Positions 22,436 through 32,296 of a DNA stretch of 62,587 nucleotides are shown in pieces (the first letter of the stretch is position 1; each line of letters starts with the position of its first letter). The notes beneath the pieces were generated by a model that was not told the DNA's origin, searched no databases, and saw only the letters and a list, made by a program, of their open reading frames with translations. Position numbers and translations under genes: made by a program. The stretch comes from CAZRQL01 sp964602415. GTDB taxonomy: Bacteria; Bacteroidota; Bacteroidia; Cytophagales; Flammeovirgaceae. The stretch lies in contig CAZRQL010000021.1 in assembly GCA_964602415.1 (NCBI GenBank), forward strand, positions 1-62,587, given 5' to 3'.

Positions 22436-25249
22436 CTATTCACTATCGCAATGATAATGGTACTCTTGCGGCTCATGGGGTGCTTCTGCTGCATTTCCGC
22501 CTTGCAGGGCCTTGAGCATGTGGAGTATTAGGCTCTGCTTTTCGATTTCTATTTGCTTGATTCGCTCTGCTTCGGTGTTTCTGTCAAACTCGAGCACCCC
22601 GTCCACCCAAGTTTTTTCGGCACGGGCGTACACACTGAGCGGATTATGACTCCACAGCACCACATCGGCATCTTTGCCCACTTTGATGCTGCCCATTTTG
22701 TGGTCAAGGTGAAGCATTTTGGCAGGGTTGAGTGTAACCATCTTCCAAGCCTCTTGGGGGGGCACGTTGCCGTATTTGACGGCTTTGGCGGCTTCTTGGT
22801 TGAGCCTGCGACCCATTTCGCCATCGTCGGAGTTGATAGCGACCAAGACCCCCGCCTCAAACATCAGAGCTGCATTGTAAGGAATGGCATCTTTGACTTC
22901 GTACTTGTAAGCCCACCAATCGGCAAAAGTAGAGCCTGCCGCTCCGTGCGCTTTCATCCTGTCGGCCACCTTATAGCCTTCCAAAATATGGGTAAAAGTA
23001 TTGACCTTGAAGCCCATCTTTTCTGCCAAATCCATGAGCATCAAGATTTCAGACTCCACGTAACTGTGGCAGGTAATAAATCGGCTGCCGTTGAGTATCT
23101 CTTTGAGCACCTCCAGACGCAAGTCGCGGCGGGGACTTTGGTAGTTTTTGGCCTGAAGGAAGGCATCTGCAATCGACTGCTCCACACCCATACGGGTCTG
23201 AGGATAGCGCATGCGGGACATAGGCCAGTTGGAGCGTTTGGGATTTTCACCCAGCGCAAATTTGATAAACTTATCGGCATTGGGTATGAGCAAATCGGAA
23301 GGCTTGACCCCGTAGCGCAGTTTGATAAGAGCCGACTGCCCCCCGATGGGGTTGGCCGAGCCGTGCAACAATTGGGCTGCCGTTACCCCGCCGGCCAGTT
23401 GGCGGTAGATGTTGATGTCTTCGCTGTTGAGGGCATCTTCCATGCGCACCTCAGCAGTAACCGAGTGAGACCACTCATTGACCCCTCTCTGTAGGGCTAT
23501 GTGGCTGTGTTCGTCTATGATTCCGGCGGTGAGATACAGCCCTTGGGCATCTACCATTCGGGCATCGGGTGCGCTGAGGTGTTGGCCTATCTTGGCGATT
23601 TTGCCATTTTCAAGCAATATATCGGTGTTTTCGAGTACGCCCTCTACTTCGCCTGTCCAGATTGCAGCGTTTTTAATCAGGGTTTTTTCGGCTCGTTTGG
23701 GTTGGACAAACTCTTGAGGCATTTGAGGGAAAGAGTCCTGAACAGTCTTTTTTGATGGCTCGGCTTTGCGAAAAACAGCCTTCCAAGGACTTATGCCCCT
23801 GATTTCGTCGCCGACAACAACCCCCTCCAATTCAACAAACCGATTGCGGTAGCCAAACTGAATGGCTATGTAGTTGTGGCTGATTTGGGGTTTTATGGCG
23901 AGTGTGGTGTCTTTGAAAATGATTTTGTTTGTGCCGATTTCGAGCGTGGCCGTGTCCAAATTGGCTATTGACAAGCTGTATTGTCCATTTTTCAAAATGG
24001 GAATGGGGCTGAGTTCATGCTTTTGGCCTTGCACAAGGTTTTGATAAATTTTGGTATTAGCATCAAATATATTACCGCTACAAACCAAAAAGTTGGCATA
24101 AGAGCCAGCCCTGAGGTTGCCGATGGTTTTTTCGCCCAGTATGTCGGCAGGAGTTTGGAGCAAAGCCTTTAAAAAGGCCGTTTGGTAGCTGCTATCCGGT
24201 AAAGCGCGGCGCAAGTTGTTTAAAAAATCGGTTTTGTTTTTCAGTCCTTTGGTAGTAAAGGCCACCGTGCAGCCTTTTTTCATCAGTGCAATGGCATTGG
24301 TGGGGGCATAATACCAAGATTGCAAGGCATACAAGCCGGCTGTTTTTGGGTCAAAGGGCTTGGGAAAGTCAAGAGGCAACACAATGGGCATCCCGCAAGC
24401 GGCAATATCGGTCGCAAAGCGCCACTCTTGCCCTGTGCCTATCATCACAAATTTTTGAGAAAACTCGTCTGATAGTTTTTTGACCAAAAAAGCATCGGTT
24501 TTTTGCTGCAAGACAAAAAATTTGGGCAGAGCCAAATTGGCCTGCCAACGCTCAAGGGTCAAATCTTTCCAATCGGGCGGGTTTTTGGTGTACCATTGGG
24601 CATCGTAAAAAGTCTGGCGCAAAAGAGCCACCGCACCGGCCAGCGAGGTGGGATAGGCTTGACCCGAGGGGCTTTTGTCAAAAGAGAAAAAGGCTGCACT
24701 TTGGGCTTTGAGCAGTGCTTTGCGGGCTTCGGGGTGTAGGGTTACCAATGCGGCTGTGCCCCTTGCTATGCCTTGGCTACGGTGGGTGAGCACGGTGCCA
24801 AAGCCGGATTTGAGCCATTCATCGGCTTTGTTGGGGGCAAAGTGGTCGGCGGCATTGTACTCTGAAACGATGGCCTCATTCCAGCCAAAAGCACCAGGTT
24901 TGGAAGAGCGGTAGTCTTCGGGACGAAGGGGTTTTTCGGCCTCCAAACTAAGCCCATAGTCAGCATAAAGCTCTATGAACGAAGGATATACATAATTCCC
25001 TTTCAAATCTACCACTATGGCCTCTTTGGGCACGGCGACTTTGCCGCAGGCCAACACCTTGCCCTTGGAAACCACAAGTACCGCATTGGGAACAAAAGTT
25101 TGGTAATCAATAAATAAGTTGGCGTTGATAAAAGCGGTCAGCTCTACTCTTTCGTCGCTGACACCGTTTTGGGGATACATGCTGTGATGTTGGGCAAATA
25201 GCTGCACTGCGGCCATGAGCAAGACCCATAATGATAATTTGAATCTCAT
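22436..25249 (-). CDS. Secreted amidohydrolase-family protein
   Basis: From the ATG at 25249 the protein is 937 residues with a signal peptide (MRFKLSLWVLLMAAVQLFAQ). It contains two amidohydrolase-type halves. The N-terminal half lacks the metal motif. The C-terminal half has the barrel entry AGIIDEHSHIALQRG, the later TCHSYVESEIL and VAINSDDGEMGRRLNQEAAK, and closing LNPAKMLHLDHKMGSIKVGKDADVVLW. It should be a periplasmic metal-dependent hydrolase related to imidazolonepropionase-like enzymes; the substrate is unknown. The tail EYHYHCDSE is His-rich. Confidence 0.85.
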   Translation of the reverse strand: MRFKLSLWVLLMAAVQLFAQHHSMYPQNGVSDERVELTAFINANLFIDYQTFVPNAVLVVSKGKVLACGKVAVPKEAIVVDLKGNYVYPSFIELYADYGLSLEAEKPLRPEDYRSSKPGAFGWNEAIVSEYNAADHFAPNKADEWLKSGFGTVLTHRSQGIARGTAALVTLHPEARKALLKAQSAAFFSFDKSPSGQAYPTSLAGAVALLRQTFYDAQWYTKNPPDWKDLTLERWQANLALPKFFVLQQKTDAFLVKKLSDEFSQKFVMIGTGQEWRFATDIAACGMPIVLPLDFPKPFDPKTAGLYALQSWYYAPTNAIALMKKGCTVAFTTKGLKNKTDFLNNLRRALPDSSYQTAFLKALLQTPADILGEKTIGNLRAGSYANFLVCSGNIFDANTKIYQNLVQGQKHELSPIPILKNGQYSLSIANLDTATLEIGTNKIIFKDTTLAIKPQISHNYIAIQFGYRNRFVELEGVVVGDEIRGISPWKAVFRKAEPSKKTVQDSFPQMPQEFVQPKRAEKTLIKNAAIWTGEVEGVLENTDILLENGKIAKIGQHLSAPDARMVDAQGLYLTAGIIDEHSHIALQRGVNEWSHSVTAEVRMEDALNSEDINIYRQLAGGVTAAQLLHGSANPIGGQSALIKLRYGVKPSDLLIPNADKFIKFALGENPKRSNWPMSRMRYPQTRMGVEQSIADAFLQAKNYQSPRRDLRLEVLKEILNGSRFITCHSYVESEILMLMDLAEKMGFKVNTFTHILEGYKVADRMKAHGAAGSTFADWWAYKYEVKDAIPYNAALMFEAGVLVAINSDDGEMGRRLNQEAAKAVKYGNVPPQEAWKMVTLNPAKMLHLDHKMGSIKVGKDADVVLWSHNPLSVYARAEKTWVDGVLEFDRNTEAERIKQIEIEKQSLILHMLKALQGGNAAEAPHEPQEYHYHCDSE

Positions 25250-25372
25250 AAGATGCAAATCTATATCAAAACCAAGCAAATCAGTAATGTTTGCCGGAAA
25301 TTCAAATCACATTAACAAGTAAAAGTCTGTTTGGATTTCATCTGCAATATAGAGGCTGTCAAGTGAGTCGAA

Positions 25373-27598
25373 TCACTCCAGTAAGGCTATCTTTCCCAAG
25401 TATCCGTTTTCGGCGGCGACATCGGAAACAAAAACGAAGTATATCCCCGCTTTGGCTCGCCTGCCGTTGTAGTCTTTGCCATCCCATGCTACTGTGCCGC
25501 CGTTGGCGGTGAGTTCTCTGACCAAAGAGCCGCCGGTATCGGTGATTTTGATGTTTCCGTCTCGCGGCAAGCCCGATAGGGCTATCAAGCCGCCGTAGCC
25601 CGAAGGAACAGGATTGGGAAAAATAACCATCTGCGGTTCTTGTCCAAAATCCACTTGGGTGGCATCGCTGCGGTAAGAGATGATGCCTTTGGGGGTGGCC
25701 ACAAAGATCTCACCGGTCAAAGGATTGGCTTTGAGCTTGGTAACTTCATCGCTGAGAATGGGGCTGTTGGCGGTGGTGAAGTGTTCAATTTGGCGGGACA
25801 CGTCCGAGTTGAATAGCCTAAGCCCGTCGTTGGTGCCCACCCAGACCCTGCCCCCGCCGTCGGTGCTCAGGCAGTTGACAAACGTGTTGCGCAGTGCCCT
25901 TTCTTGATTGATGCGCGGAAATCGGGCTGCCATAGTGCCTTCTCTAAAGGTAGCGGCAAGATTGACCACTTCGAGCAGCCCGTCGTTGGTAGCCAACCAA
26001 AGACTGCCTTTGGGACTCAGTGCCATATCGGTAAACAGCTTGCCGGCAAAAATACTGCCGCTTTGAGAAGAAGAAACCGTTCGGCCTGTTTGTAGGTCAA
26101 GAGCCAGCAGCTCATCAGCATTGCGCAGCCAAATGGTACCGGCATTGTCTATGAGTACTTGGTCGGCGCGAAAATTGGGCGAAGAAACAAACGAGAGTTG
26201 ATTGGTTTGCAAATCCAACTCCAGCACACAGCCTCCGCTGCCTTCGGGGTGGCGGGCGATATACATTTTATCGCGGGCGGCGGCAATAGAAGTGATAAAA
26301 TAAAAAAACGAAGTCGGGTACTTGACAAGAGAATCACCAACAAGTCTGAAAAGTCCCCCTCCGTAACTACCTACTATCCAGTTATTTCTATCAAAAGCCG
26401 CTGAGGTGATGTCGGTGGAAAAATTAATTTTGCGCGAGTCAAAACTGCCCTCTGAGGTATTGTAGGAAAGCCAGCGGTTGTCATCAAAAATATAAAACCC
26501 TGCCTGATTTTTATCGGGAAGGGCAAAGGCTTGGTAACCCCCGGCGGGCACAAAAATTTTTCCCTCAGAGTAGATGATGTCGTGGGTGTGCACGTCGTAC
26601 ACGCCATTAGGATTGAAATAGGCTGCATTTTCGCTTTGGCGGTTGAGTTGGACAAGTCCTTTTTGGGCATCTGCCACCCATAGCTCCGTTCCCAAATCTC
26701 CCTGCCGGACGGTCAAATCGCGGGGTAAGGACAAATTGCCGTTGCCTCTGGCATCCAACAGCCTGAAACTCTCGTCTTTGTCAATCTCAATGATGAGAGA
26801 TTCCAAGCTCAAAAACAATTTTCCTGCTATTGATTTGAGCATCAAGTAGTTATTTTGTCTCGCAGCAATGCTAAGTCCCATGAGTCTGCCATTTTCATAT
26901 CGGTAGAGGCTGTCAAAATTGACGGCTATGTATAATTTATTGTTGAAAGCAGCCAAGTTTTTGGTTTGCGTGGGAATAGGGGTTGGGATGGGTGTCCAGT
27001 TTCGGTAGTCGGCCAAGTTTACGCCCGCCCTTAGAGAGGCTTTTCTAAGCCCTTGCGAAGTGGTAGCAAAAACAGAATCCCCAAGCACAGCGGTTGCAAA
27101 AAATTCAATCTGTCGGGCTTGGTTGCCGGTGTAGAGATAAGAATTGGTGATTTTTTTGCTGCGCAAGTCAAGTTCGACCAGACCAAAATTGGCCGATAGG
27201 TAGGCTTTTTGTCTGGACGGGTCAATTTGGATATGGTTGATTTTTTTTGACGGAAAATTAAAGAGTTTAATCCCGTTGCTGTTTTCAACTCCTTTCTCGG
27301 TGAGTAAATCTATGTTTCCATTGGCGTAAACAACTATTAGTGAAGCGTTTACAGAATCATAAGCCAATACGCTGACCACAGCATCACTAAGCCCCTCTAT
27401 TCTGGAAAGCGTCTGTATCTGCTTGGTTTTGGGGTCTATTCTAAAAAAACCCGTTGAAGTGGCGCAATAGATGTGGTTTGGGGTTTGGGCAACTGCATAG
27501 GCATCGCGGTAGGTCTGATGGGTGCGCCAACTGCCAACAGGAATTTGTTGCCCCAAAACACATGCGGGCAATAGCATCAAAAAAAATATGGTTTTCAT
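25373..27598 (-). CDS. porZ: Type IX secretion system PorZ-like protein
   Basis: The protein is 741 residues from the ATG at 27598, with a signal peptide ending near VLGQ. It begins PVGSWRTHQTYRDAYAVAQ and continues with a two-component-regulator-type beta-propeller (repeats such as VWVGTNDGLRLF and LWLATNDGLLEV). A C-terminal domain PNPVPSGYGGLIALSGLP resembles a type IX sorting domain. This matches PorZ, part of the attachment complex that processes and anchors type IX cargo at the cell surface. It is consistent with the cargo protein at 41757. Confidence 0.85.
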   Translation of the reverse strand: MKTIFFLMLLPACVLGQQIPVGSWRTHQTYRDAYAVAQTPNHIYCATSTGFFRIDPKTKQIQTLSRIEGLSDAVVSVLAYDSVNASLIVVYANGNIDLLTEKGVENSNGIKLFNFPSKKINHIQIDPSRQKAYLSANFGLVELDLRSKKITNSYLYTGNQARQIEFFATAVLGDSVFATTSQGLRKASLRAGVNLADYRNWTPIPTPIPTQTKNLAAFNNKLYIAVNFDSLYRYENGRLMGLSIAARQNNYLMLKSIAGKLFLSLESLIIEIDKDESFRLLDARGNGNLSLPRDLTVRQGDLGTELWVADAQKGLVQLNRQSENAAYFNPNGVYDVHTHDIIYSEGKIFVPAGGYQAFALPDKNQAGFYIFDDNRWLSYNTSEGSFDSRKINFSTDITSAAFDRNNWIVGSYGGGLFRLVGDSLVKYPTSFFYFITSIAAARDKMYIARHPEGSGGCVLELDLQTNQLSFVSSPNFRADQVLIDNAGTIWLRNADELLALDLQTGRTVSSSQSGSIFAGKLFTDMALSPKGSLWLATNDGLLEVVNLAATFREGTMAARFPRINQERALRNTFVNCLSTDGGGRVWVGTNDGLRLFNSDVSRQIEHFTTANSPILSDEVTKLKANPLTGEIFVATPKGIISYRSDATQVDFGQEPQMVIFPNPVPSGYGGLIALSGLPRDGNIKITDTGGSLVRELTANGGTVAWDGKDYNGRRAKAGIYFVFVSDVAAENGYLGKIALLE

Positions 27599-27690
27599 CT
27601 TATTGATGTGCAGAAAATTGGTCATCAAGCAAAAAACAGCAATCAAGAAGAAAAAGGCGATTCACTCAAGAGAAATCCTGTCGCAGGTAA

Positions 27691-28338
27691 CTACTCAAAT
27701 CCTTCGTTCTCATCCAACTCTTGTAAAGACTGCTTTATTTCGGGTTTAATGCCATAGAAGTAGGGAACTGGTTTCAGCCCTTCTTGATTTGTTTTGTCGC
27801 AATCCAATAAGGTGTTGTACAAGAGCGCGAAGCGGCTGTATCCAAAGCGCAAAGAAATATCTTTTTCGTTGGCATTATAGAGGGTGGTATAGTCTTTTTC
27901 GCCTTCTTCGATGGCCTCCAAACCGTTGAGTTTGCTCCTAATTCTTGAGATGGCCTCAACGTAATTTACTGTGTAAGTATCGTAAAGGCTTACGACTTCG
28001 TCTTGGGAGAATGTTTCTTGTGTGTAAAGATTTTTTTGTGCATTTTCAAACTCCAAACGCGCTATTTCAAGCAAATTTTTATCTGTGTGGGGATAGGCTT
28101 CGAGTTTGGCCAAAAGTGCCTTCGCTTTGTTGAATTTGACATCTTCTGAGGCAAAACACTTGGCTTTGTAGGCATCAACCGAATCTTTAAGGGCATTGAG
28201 TTGAGCTTTTAACTCTTTGTTTCTCAATTCTTCGGGAAGGTCTAAATTTTGAGGCATGCAATCTGTTTGAGAAGATTTCCCTGCGCACCCTATTAAAAGC
28301 ATCCCTGTCAATAAAGTAAAATAAGTAATTTTCATCAT
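27691..28338 (-). CDS. Unrecognised helical lipoprotein
   Basis: From the MMKITYF start the protein is 215 residues with a lipoprotein signal and lipobox LIGC. The mature part is mostly helical and acidic, with Lys/Glu stretches (ELKAQLNALKDSVDAYKAKCF). I recognise no family. A longer start would place the signal peptide internally, so it is rejected. It is encoded upstream of porZ on the same strand with a 92-bp gap. Confidence 0.7.
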   Translation of the reverse strand: MMKITYFTLLTGMLLIGCAGKSSQTDCMPQNLDLPEELRNKELKAQLNALKDSVDAYKAKCFASEDVKFNKAKALLAKLEAYPHTDKNLLEIARLEFENAQKNLYTQETFSQDEVVSLYDTYTVNYVEAISRIRSKLNGLEAIEEGEKDYTTLYNANEKDISLRFGYSRFALLYNTLLDCDKTNQEGLKPVPYFYGIKPEIKQSLQELDENEGFE

Positions 28339-28441
28339 GTAATGTTGTGTGCTAAAATCGAACCAAATAAAAAAGTTTTTCACCTCCCAATGATAATTTG
28401 ATTTAATTTACGTTTGTATTGAAATCAGCAATTCATCTTAG

Positions 28442-29353
28442 ATGAAACCTAAAAGTGATTATTTTGTTTTACATGGATTGGTTTTACTCAATAGCCTAGT
28501 ACCCAGTGTGGCTATTTACATCCAACTCCACCCTGTCGGCATCATTCTTCAAAGAACAGCGATGGCTTCTATTATGTTGTTTGTCATCTTGTTGGTGAGA
28601 AAAAAAAGTTTTTGGATTGGCCTTAATCAGATGGGTTTTATTTTCTTCACCGGTATGCTGACTTCGGCTTACATGATTTTGTTTTTTCTTACGGCCAAAA
28701 TGGCCAACGCATCTGTGGCACTCATTACGTTGGCTACCAGTTCGTTATGGATAGGTTTTCTTAACCCCGTCTTTACCAAAACAACCGTCAAATTCAACCA
28801 AATCATACTGGGTATCAATGCCTTGTTTGGAATGTATATCATTTTTAGTGACGATTTTGTCTATGGTACGGGCTTTATCGTGGGGATTTTGGCGGCTTTG
28901 ACGGGTTCGGTCGTAACCATCTTAACCTCGCAATTCTCTCAAAAATATGACAATAGTACTATAACCTTTTATCAGATGGTGGGTGCTATGGTGGGTACTT
29001 TTCTGTACATACCGATAGTAAGAATTATTTTGCCTGACAATGAGATTACTCTCATACCCCAACGGGGCACAGATTGGATTGCAATTGCTGCACTGGCTCT
29101 GATTTTTTCGGTTGTGGCGTACTCGGCACTCATTTGGGTGTTGAAGACCATCCCGCCTTTTGTTGTATCGCTGACCACCAATCTGTCGCCCATTTACGGA
29201 ACAATCATAGGTTTGCTTATCAACCCTGAACGTGAGTTGATGAGTGTATATTTTTATGCGGGTGCCATTATTATTTTAGCCTCAATTGTTGTGGTACCGA
29301 TTGCACAATACTATTTTAGTGAAAACATCCCCAAACCCAAAGTGGCACATTGA
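28442..29353 (+). CDS. EamA/DMT-superfamily transporter
   Basis: The 303-residue protein has ten hydrophobic helices in two five-helix halves, as in drug/metabolite EamA transporters. The second half has SLTTNLSPIYGTIIGLLINPERELMSVYFYAGAIIIL, a typical signature. The substrate is unknown. It is transcribed divergently from the lipoprotein gene across a 103-bp gap. Confidence 0.85.
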   Translation: MKPKSDYFVLHGLVLLNSLVPSVAIYIQLHPVGIILQRTAMASIMLFVILLVRKKSFWIGLNQMGFIFFTGMLTSAYMILFFLTAKMANASVALITLATSSLWIGFLNPVFTKTTVKFNQIILGINALFGMYIIFSDDFVYGTGFIVGILAALTGSVVTILTSQFSQKYDNSTITFYQMVGAMVGTFLYIPIVRIILPDNEITLIPQRGTDWIAIAALALIFSVVAYSALIWVLKTIPPFVVSLTTNLSPIYGTIIGLLINPERELMSVYFYAGAIIILASIVVVPIAQYYFSENIPKPKVAH

Positions 29354-29386
29354 GGAATATTGAGTTGGTTTTTGTGTCATATATGT

Positions 29387-30559
29387 ATGCGGTATTTGTA
29401 TTTAGGGATTGTATGGCTGTGGGCTTGTCAAAGAGTTGAACCCCCGACTTATGAACTTAGGCTTTCAGACGATGTGCGCATAGGTTGGAAAAAACCTTTT
29501 GCGGTTTTTCCTTTGGAAAACGACTCTATTTATGAGGAAGCAAAATTTTGGGTGCTCCGTCCACCGTTGAGCGGGCTGAAAGAATTTCGCAACGGAGTGC
29601 TTATTTATTTCCCTGAAAATGAACTTGATACTTTAGTTACTTTTCAATACTACGTCCAGACCAACACCCAAATCCAAACGGCGCGTATTCGCCTGCTGCT
29701 CACCGAACACTGGCCTTGCGAAAGGGGTGCAGTAGCCGACTACGACACAACCTTTAAAAACAGCGCCTTTCATAAAATTGACGTAAGTAGCAATGACCGA
29801 TTTTGTGGAAAAAAAGGGGATGGACTGAGTATTTTGGCCGCTCCTGCCTTTGGGGAGGCATTGGTTGAAAATGGAGAAATGTATTATCGCCCTAAGCCGG
29901 GCTTTGTCGGCAGTGATACCTTTGTTTATCAAACTCTTAGACCAAGAGACTATGCCCCTGTCTTTGTTCGTGTGTTTCAGGACAGCGGCTGTGTGATAGT
30001 GGCCAACCCTGACTACAAAAGTTTTGCCTACAAAGGGCGCATAGAAGTTGATGTGCTGGCCAATGATAAAATTACCTGCAAGGATGAGTTTGACAAAAAC
30101 CGCTTTTCTATCCTCAAGCAGGTGGAAAAGGGAGCTTTGATTTTGGAAAACGGCAAGTTGTTTTTTGAAATTAAGTCTTACTCACCGGACAGATACACAG
30201 GCACTTATCAGATTTGTTATTTCAATGGCGAATGTAGTTTTGCGCAGGTGGTGCTCGATGTGCTGCCTTGTCCGCCGGTTCGGGCACATTCGGACATAAC
30301 TTTTATGTATCCTGAATGGGGTTACTTGGAAATCAACTACTTAGAAAATGATGACTATTGTCTGTATAACTTGGGGGCAGACAGGGTGGCGATTGTAGAA
30401 GCCCCTAAACAGGGAGAAGTGCAGATTTTGGAAGAAAAATTTATCTATTACCTTAAAAATCAAAGTTTTTTGGGTAGCGATGATTTTCTGTACCGCATCT
30501 GCGACAACCAGTCGAATTGCGACACGGCAAGGGTCTTTGTCAGCGTGCGCCGCCGATAA
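29387..30559 (+). CDS. Surface lipoprotein with cadherin-like repeats
   Basis: The ATG at 29387 gives a lipoprotein signal (MRYLYLGIVWLWAC) and 390 residues; the longer frame opens with TTG and is less likely. The mature part contains repeated Ig/cadherin-like units with the tandem pattern VSSNDRFCGKKGDGLSIL, YRPKPGFVGSDTFVYQT, VLANDKITCKD and FLGSDDFLYRICDN. Such domains are often Ca-binding adhesion modules. It is followed after 33 bp by lnt. Confidence 0.75.
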   Translation: MRYLYLGIVWLWACQRVEPPTYELRLSDDVRIGWKKPFAVFPLENDSIYEEAKFWVLRPPLSGLKEFRNGVLIYFPENELDTLVTFQYYVQTNTQIQTARIRLLLTEHWPCERGAVADYDTTFKNSAFHKIDVSSNDRFCGKKGDGLSILAAPAFGEALVENGEMYYRPKPGFVGSDTFVYQTLRPRDYAPVFVRVFQDSGCVIVANPDYKSFAYKGRIEVDVLANDKITCKDEFDKNRFSILKQVEKGALILENGKLFFEIKSYSPDRYTGTYQICYFNGECSFAQVVLDVLPCPPVRAHSDITFMYPEWGYLEINYLENDDYCLYNLGADRVAIVEAPKQGEVQILEEKFIYYLKNQSFLGSDDFLYRICDNQSNCDTARVFVSVRRR

Positions 30560-30592
30560 AAAGATAGGTTCTATCTTTGAAGCAAAAATTAT

Positions 30593-32188
30593 ATGCTCCT
30601 CAATGCTCGATCGTGGTATTCGCCCATGTTGGCCATTGGCTCCGGCATGCTGCTGGGGCTTTCTTGGTACAACTACTTCACTTTGCTTGCTTTTCCGGGA
30701 TTTTTGCTGCTTATCGAGTTGGAGAAAGTCTGCGAAAACAAAGGTACAGGCAGATTTTTTGGACTGACGTTGCTTTCCATGTTCGTTTGGAATTTTGTGG
30801 CCATCTGGTGGCTGTGGAACGCTTCGGGTACTACCACATTGGCCGCTTGGGGGCTTAATGCCTTTTTTATGACTTGGCCGCTGTTGGCCTATCGTTTTAT
30901 CAAAAAAAAGACTTCAAATCACTTTGGCTATTTGGCTTTGGTGGCTTGCTGGCTGGGGTTTGAGTACATGCACCTGCACTGGGATTTTTCTTGGATATGG
31001 CTGCTTTTGGGCAATTGTTTTATGGCTGCCCCTCAATGGGTTCAGTGGTATGAATACACAGGGGTCATGGGAGGAACTGTTTGGGTACTGATAGGCAGTA
31101 TTTTGCTTCACAAAACTCTGTTCCAAAAGACCTTACCCCCCGCAGCACCTCTTTTGTGGATAGTTTTGCCCATACTGCTTTCTTATGGCATGTGGTGGAG
31201 CTACCGCGACGAAGGTAAAGAAATAGAAGTAGCTGTCATTCAGCCTAATTTCGACCCTTACACCCAAAAGTTTGAGTACAACGCCAAACTCGGTACTTAC
31301 AACGAGAACCCTGTCCCCTACGCAAACCAGATTGATACTTTTTTGAATCTTTCCCGCAGGGCTATTGGCTCTAAGACAGAATTTTTACTCTACCCCGAAA
31401 CTTCGCTTCATGCCGGATTTGATGAGTCCATGCCTCTGAGTTTCAAAGACATAAATCTATGCAGCAAATTCATAGCTCAATACCCGCAAACTTCCCTGCT
31501 GGCCGGGGTGGACTGCTACCGTTTTTTTGACACCGCCCCTGCCCGCTCCACCATCCGCAAAACCCCTGACGGCTACTTGTACGAAGCCTACAATGCCGCT
31601 TTGTTTATGCCTGACTCTCAAACTACTGAGATATATCACAAGTCCAAATTGGTGATTGGAGTGGAGACCATACCTTTTGCACCAGTCTTGGGATTGCTCA
31701 TGCTCAATATGGGCGGACAATCGGGAGGGCTGGGCAAAAGTCCGGAAGGGGCTATCGTGTTCAAAAACAAGCAACAAAATGTGATTGCGCCAATAATTTG
31801 CTACGAATCGGTCTATGGGCAATATGTGGGCGAGTTCGTAAAAAAAGGCGCGCAATTTATAGGGGTCATCACCAACGACGGCTGGTGGGGCAATACCCCC
31901 GGCCATCGGCAACATCTTGATTTTTCGAGGCTTAGGGCGATAGAAACCCGCCGTCATGTGGCCAGAGCCGCCAACACGGGTATCTCTTGTTTTATCAACG
32001 CACGCGGTGAAATCACCCAAAGTCTGGCTTACGAAAAAACAGGCTATCTCACTGCAACGGTCAAACTCAATGACAATATCACCTTCTACACAAGACATGG
32101 CGACTATTTGGGCAGGTTGGGGGCTTTTTTGGCAGGCATGTTTTTGGTGGCCGCCCTTGTGAGAACATTCAAAAAAAACAGCTATTAG
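30593..32188 (+). CDS. lnt: Apolipoprotein N-acyltransferase
   Basis: The 531-residue inner-membrane enzyme adds the third acyl chain to lipoproteins. N-terminal helices are followed by a nitrilase-like domain with catalytic Glu in LLYPETSLH, Lys in YHKSKLVIGVETIPF and Cys in PIICYESVYG. VITNDGWWGNTPGHRQH and ARAANTGIS are further family marks. It is downstream of a lipoprotein gene in the same direction. Confidence 0.94.
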   Translation: MLLNARSWYSPMLAIGSGMLLGLSWYNYFTLLAFPGFLLLIELEKVCENKGTGRFFGLTLLSMFVWNFVAIWWLWNASGTTTLAAWGLNAFFMTWPLLAYRFIKKKTSNHFGYLALVACWLGFEYMHLHWDFSWIWLLLGNCFMAAPQWVQWYEYTGVMGGTVWVLIGSILLHKTLFQKTLPPAAPLLWIVLPILLSYGMWWSYRDEGKEIEVAVIQPNFDPYTQKFEYNAKLGTYNENPVPYANQIDTFLNLSRRAIGSKTEFLLYPETSLHAGFDESMPLSFKDINLCSKFIAQYPQTSLLAGVDCYRFFDTAPARSTIRKTPDGYLYEAYNAALFMPDSQTTEIYHKSKLVIGVETIPFAPVLGLLMLNMGGQSGGLGKSPEGAIVFKNKQQNVIAPIICYESVYGQYVGEFVKKGAQFIGVITNDGWWGNTPGHRQHLDFSRLRAIETRRHVARAANTGISCFINARGEITQSLAYEKTGYLTATVKLNDNITFYTRHGDYLGRLGAFLAGMFLVAALVRTFKKNSY

Positions 32189-32296
32189 CCGCCGTTTTTC
32201 CAGAGAATGCCCATATTCAAAGTTAGTTCATCACAAATATTTAACACTGAATTAATAATAGCGACCTTATTTTGGGGCAGAATTGATTAAAAATTT

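Noticed and set aside
22553..23494. Plus-strand frame opposite the amidohydrolase
   Set aside because: It is a shadow of a well-supported gene with conserved metal motifs. The same holds for the long opposite-strand frame at 55351-56457 within the lptD-like gene.
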